From Acidimicrobiia bacterium (GTDB lineage: Bacteria > Actinomycetota > Acidimicrobiia > UBA5794 > UBA11373), in NCBI GenBank assembly GCA_025456165.1, contig JALOLI010000061.1, positions 1-6,877 of the forward strand: 6,877 nt of DNA, in the 5' to 3' direction. The notes beneath the pieces are model-generated. The model was not told the DNA's origin and did not search any database. It saw only the letters and a program-made list of their open reading frames with translations. Of the stretch, positions 4,761 through 6,877 are shown piece by piece. How positions within the stretch are numbered: position 1 is the stretch's first letter; every line of letters starts with the position of its first letter. Position numbers and translations under genes: made by a program.

Positions 4761-6877
4761 CGCTCTATCTCGATCCCCACGGCGTGGCCGTCGACGTCTT
4801 CCTGCTCTCCGCTCCCGGTTGCGGCGCGCCGCACCTCGACCGCCAGCACCTCGGCGGCGATCCAGTCGCCGTGCGCGGCCAAGGCGGCCTCCACGGCCGG
4901 ATCGTCGGAGGCCCAGGTGAGGGTTATGCGATCGGCCACTTCGAGACCGGCGGAGCGCCGCCTGGCCTGGACCACCTTCACGACTTCGCGGGCCAGGCCC
5001 TCCCGGGCCAGCTCCGGGGTGACGCTGGTGTCGAGGGCCACCGCCAGGCGCTCGGCGGCGGCGACCACCACCCCGGGCCGCGGGGTGCGGGACACGACGA
5101 CGTCGTCGAGGGAGATCCCCTCTCCCAACAGGGCCAGGGCAGCCCCGCCGAGCAGCTCGGCCACCGCCGTCTCGTCGAGGCCCTCGATCTGCGCCGCCAC
5201 TTCCTTCATCCTTGCCCCGAGCCGGGGGCCGAGGCGGCGGTAGTTGGGCTTGGCGCTCAGGTGGGCGTGGGCCCGCTCGTCCTCGCTGGTGGCGACCTGC
5301 TTGACGTTCAGCTCGTCGGCGATGAGGTCGGCGTGCCCGTCCACGGCGGCGCGCACCGCGGCGTCGTGGCTGACGACGGTTAGGGAGGGCAAGGGCTGGC
5401 GCACGCGAATGGCGTGGGCCCGGCGCAGGCCTCGTCCCAGGCTCACCACCGAGCGGACCACGGCCATGTCGGCCTCCAGGCCCGGGTCGATGAGGGCGGG
5501 CTCGGCCTCCGGGTAGTCGCAGTGGTGGACGCTCCGCGGCAGGGCCGTGCCCGGCTCGGCCTGTTCCACGACGAGCGCCTGGTAGAGGGCCTCGGTCACA
5601 AATGGCAGAACCGGGGCCATGAGCTTGGCGAAGGCGACCAGCACCTCGTACAGGGTGGCGAAGGCCGCCAGGGTGTCGGCCTGGGTGCCGGCACTGCCGG
5701 CGTCCCGCTGGCGCCAGAAGCGGCGGCGGGAGCGGCGGATGTACCAGTTGGTCAGGTCGTCGACGAAGGCGATCAGCGGGGGGACGACGTCGTAGAGGAA
5801 GTAGCCCTCCATCTCGCGATTCACCCGGGCGATCAGGCTCTGCAACGCCGACAGGATCCAGCGGTCGATCTCGGGCCGGGCCGCGGGCGGCGGGGCCGCG
5901 GCCAGGTCGGAGGCGCCGATGCCGTCGGCGGCGGCGTAGGTGGTGAAAAACGAGAAGGCGTTCCAGAGGGGGAGCATCACCGTGCGCACCACCTCGCGCA
6001 CTCCTTCTTCGGAGAAGCGCAGCGGCTCGGCGCGCACCACCGGGGAGTTGATGAGGTAGGCGCGCAAGGCATCGGCCCCGGTGCTCTCCATGAGGGCGAA
6101 GGGGTCGGGATAGTTCTTCAGGCTCTTGGACATCTTGCGCCCGTCCTCGGCGAGGATCAGGCCGTTGACCACGCAGTTGCGGAAGGGAGCCCGGTCGAAG
6201 AGGGCGGTGGACAGCACCAGCAGGGTGTAGAACCAGCCTCGGGTCTGATCGAGGCCCTCGGCGATGTAGTCGGCGGGGAAGCGGCGGGCGAAGGCCTCGG
6301 GGTCATCGAAGGGGTAGTGGTGCTGGGCGTAGGGCATCGACCCCGACTCGAACCAGACGTCGAGCACCTCCGGGATGCGCGTGGCGGTCTCGCCGCACCG
6401 CGGGCAGGGAAAGGTGACCCGGTCCACGATGTGCTTGTGCAGGTCGGTCAGGCGCTCCCCGGAGAGGGTGAACAACTCCTCGATCGACCCGACGCACACC
6501 TGGTGGCGGCAGGCGGGGCACTCCCACACCGGCAGGCAGGAGCCCCAGTAGCGGTTGCGGCTGATGGCCCAGTCGCGGGCCTGGGCCAGCCAGTTGCCGA
6601 AGCGCCGCTCTCCGACGAACGAGGGCACCCAGTGCACTTCCTGGTTCAACTCCACCATCCGGTCGCGCAGGGCCTCCACCCGCACGAACCAGGTGGGGAT
6701 GGCCTTGTAGATGAGCGGGGTGCCGGTGCGCCAGCAGAAGGGGTAGGAGTGGACGATGCGGCCGCTCTGCACCAGGGCGCCGCGCTCTTCGAGCATGCCG
6801 AGCAGGACCGGGTCGGCGTCTTTCACCCTCATCCCGGCCACGTCGGGGACGGCGCCGGTGAAGCGGGCCTCGGCGTC
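4754..6877 (-). CDS. ileS: Isoleucyl-tRNA synthetase, type 2, 5' end cut by window
   Basis: This class I synthetase charges tRNA-Ile in the cytoplasm and edits mischarged valine. The frame is open to the window edge, giving 707 residues of an expected 1030-1050, so the HIGH motif and most of the editing domain lie outside. Visible in order: the end of the editing domain (to about 40), HSYPFCWRTGTPLIYKAIPTWFVRV (43-67), FGNWLAQARDWAISRNRYWG, a Cys-rich insert (WECPACRHQVC and FPCPRCG, possibly zinc-binding), EVLDVWFESGSMPYAQHHYP, EGLDQTRGWFYTLLVLS, the catalytic loop KMSKS (fragment 248-252, bases 6122-6136) followed by LKNYPDP, and the anticodon-binding domain (about 330-450, with TNWYIRRSRRRFW). 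The C-terminus (LAREGLAREVVKVVQARRRSAGLEVADRI) lacks the zinc finger of type 1 bacterial enzymes. That absence and the NYPDP form indicate type 2, a class known for low mupirocin sensitivity. It converges on yggT. Confidence 0.97.
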   Translation of the reverse strand, partial: DAEARFTGAVPDVAGMRVKDADPVLLGMLEERGALVQSGRIVHSYPFCWRTGTPLIYKAIPTWFVRVEALRDRMVELNQEVHWVPSFVGERRFGNWLAQARDWAISRNRYWGSCLPVWECPACRHQVCVGSIEELFTLSGERLTDLHKHIVDRVTFPCPRCGETATRIPEVLDVWFESGSMPYAQHHYPFDDPEAFARRFPADYIAEGLDQTRGWFYTLLVLSTALFDRAPFRNCVVNGLILAEDGRKMSKSLKNYPDPFALMESTGADALRAYLINSPVVRAEPLRFSEEGVREVVRTVMLPLWNAFSFFTTYAAADGIGASDLAAAPPPAARPEIDRWILSALQSLIARVNREMEGYFLYDVVPPLIAFVDDLTNWYIRRSRRRFWRQRDAGSAGTQADTLAAFATLYEVLVAFAKLMAPVLPFVTEALYQALVVEQAEPGTALPRSVHHCDYPEAEPALIDPGLEADMAVVRSVVSLGRGLRRAHAIRVRQPLPSLTVVSHDAAVRAAVDGHADLIADELNVKQVATSEDERAHAHLSAKPNYRRLGPRLGARMKEVAAQIEGLDETAVAELLGGAALALLGEGISLDDVVVSRTPRPGVVVAAAERLAVALDTSVTPELAREGLAREVVKVVQARRRSAGLEVADRITLTWASDDPAVEAALAAHGDWIAAEVLAVEVRRAATGSGEQEDVDGHAVGIEIERR

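Noticed and set aside
4559..5383. 274-codon plus-strand open frame spanning yggT and the 3' end of ileS
   Set aside because: It is out of frame with yggT and antisense to ileS; the translation has no family resemblance and a His/Gly/Leu-rich shadow composition.
1..6877. A previously undescribed system in this window
   Set aside because: Every base but short gaps belongs to well-known core genes in a familiar order; no unknown gene, array, mobile element or RNA element was seen.

Overview
The window is a piece of a high-GC (roughly 70% by eye) bacterial chromosome, almost certainly from an actinomycete-type organism (Actinomycetota). Three things suggest this: the gene order murB-ftsQ-ftsZ-pgeF-yggS-sepF-yggT with no ftsA between ftsQ and ftsZ; an FtsZ of actinobacterial type (GGGGVNA nucleotide-binding loop, DIPDFL C-terminal peptide); and a type 2 (eukaryote-like) isoleucyl-tRNA synthetase nearby. 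I cannot fix the class. Acidimicrobiia or another deep-branching actinobacterial class is possible, but that is inference.

Layout. Positions 1-4745, plus strand, hold the 3' end of a division and cell wall (dcw) cluster: the C-terminal part of murB (cut by the window edge), ftsQ, ftsZ, pgeF, yggS, sepF and yggT. Spacing is very tight. murB/ftsQ and ftsZ/pgeF share 4-base ATGA overlaps, pgeF/yggS overlap by 13 bases, and yggS/sepF and sepF/yggT are separated by 4 and 3 bases. The only real gap is the 55 bases between ftsQ and ftsZ. It holds an 18-base AT-rich palindrome and a strong ribosome binding site, and is the best place for separate control of ftsZ. Positions 4754-6877, minus strand, hold the 3' two thirds of ileS, convergent with yggT and only 8 bases away from it.

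How the genes work together. MurB makes UDP-MurNAc for peptidoglycan. FtsQ is the membrane scaffold of the late divisome, and FtsZ forms the ring. SepF ties the ring to the membrane, which is probably essential here if FtsA is absent from the genome. YggT is a small membrane protein of the same neighbourhood. PgeF and YggS are housekeeping enzymes (peptidoglycan/purine-related editing and PLP homeostasis) that accompany sepF in many Gram-positive genomes. IleS is unrelated to division.

No stretch over 300 bases lacks a gene. I saw no mobile element, CRISPR array, RNA gene or unknown system. This is an ordinary core region. The points worth a second look are the ftsZ leader palindrome, the double ftsZ start, the missing divIVA with inverted ileS at the cluster's end, and small sequence oddities in YggS, PgeF and SepF.
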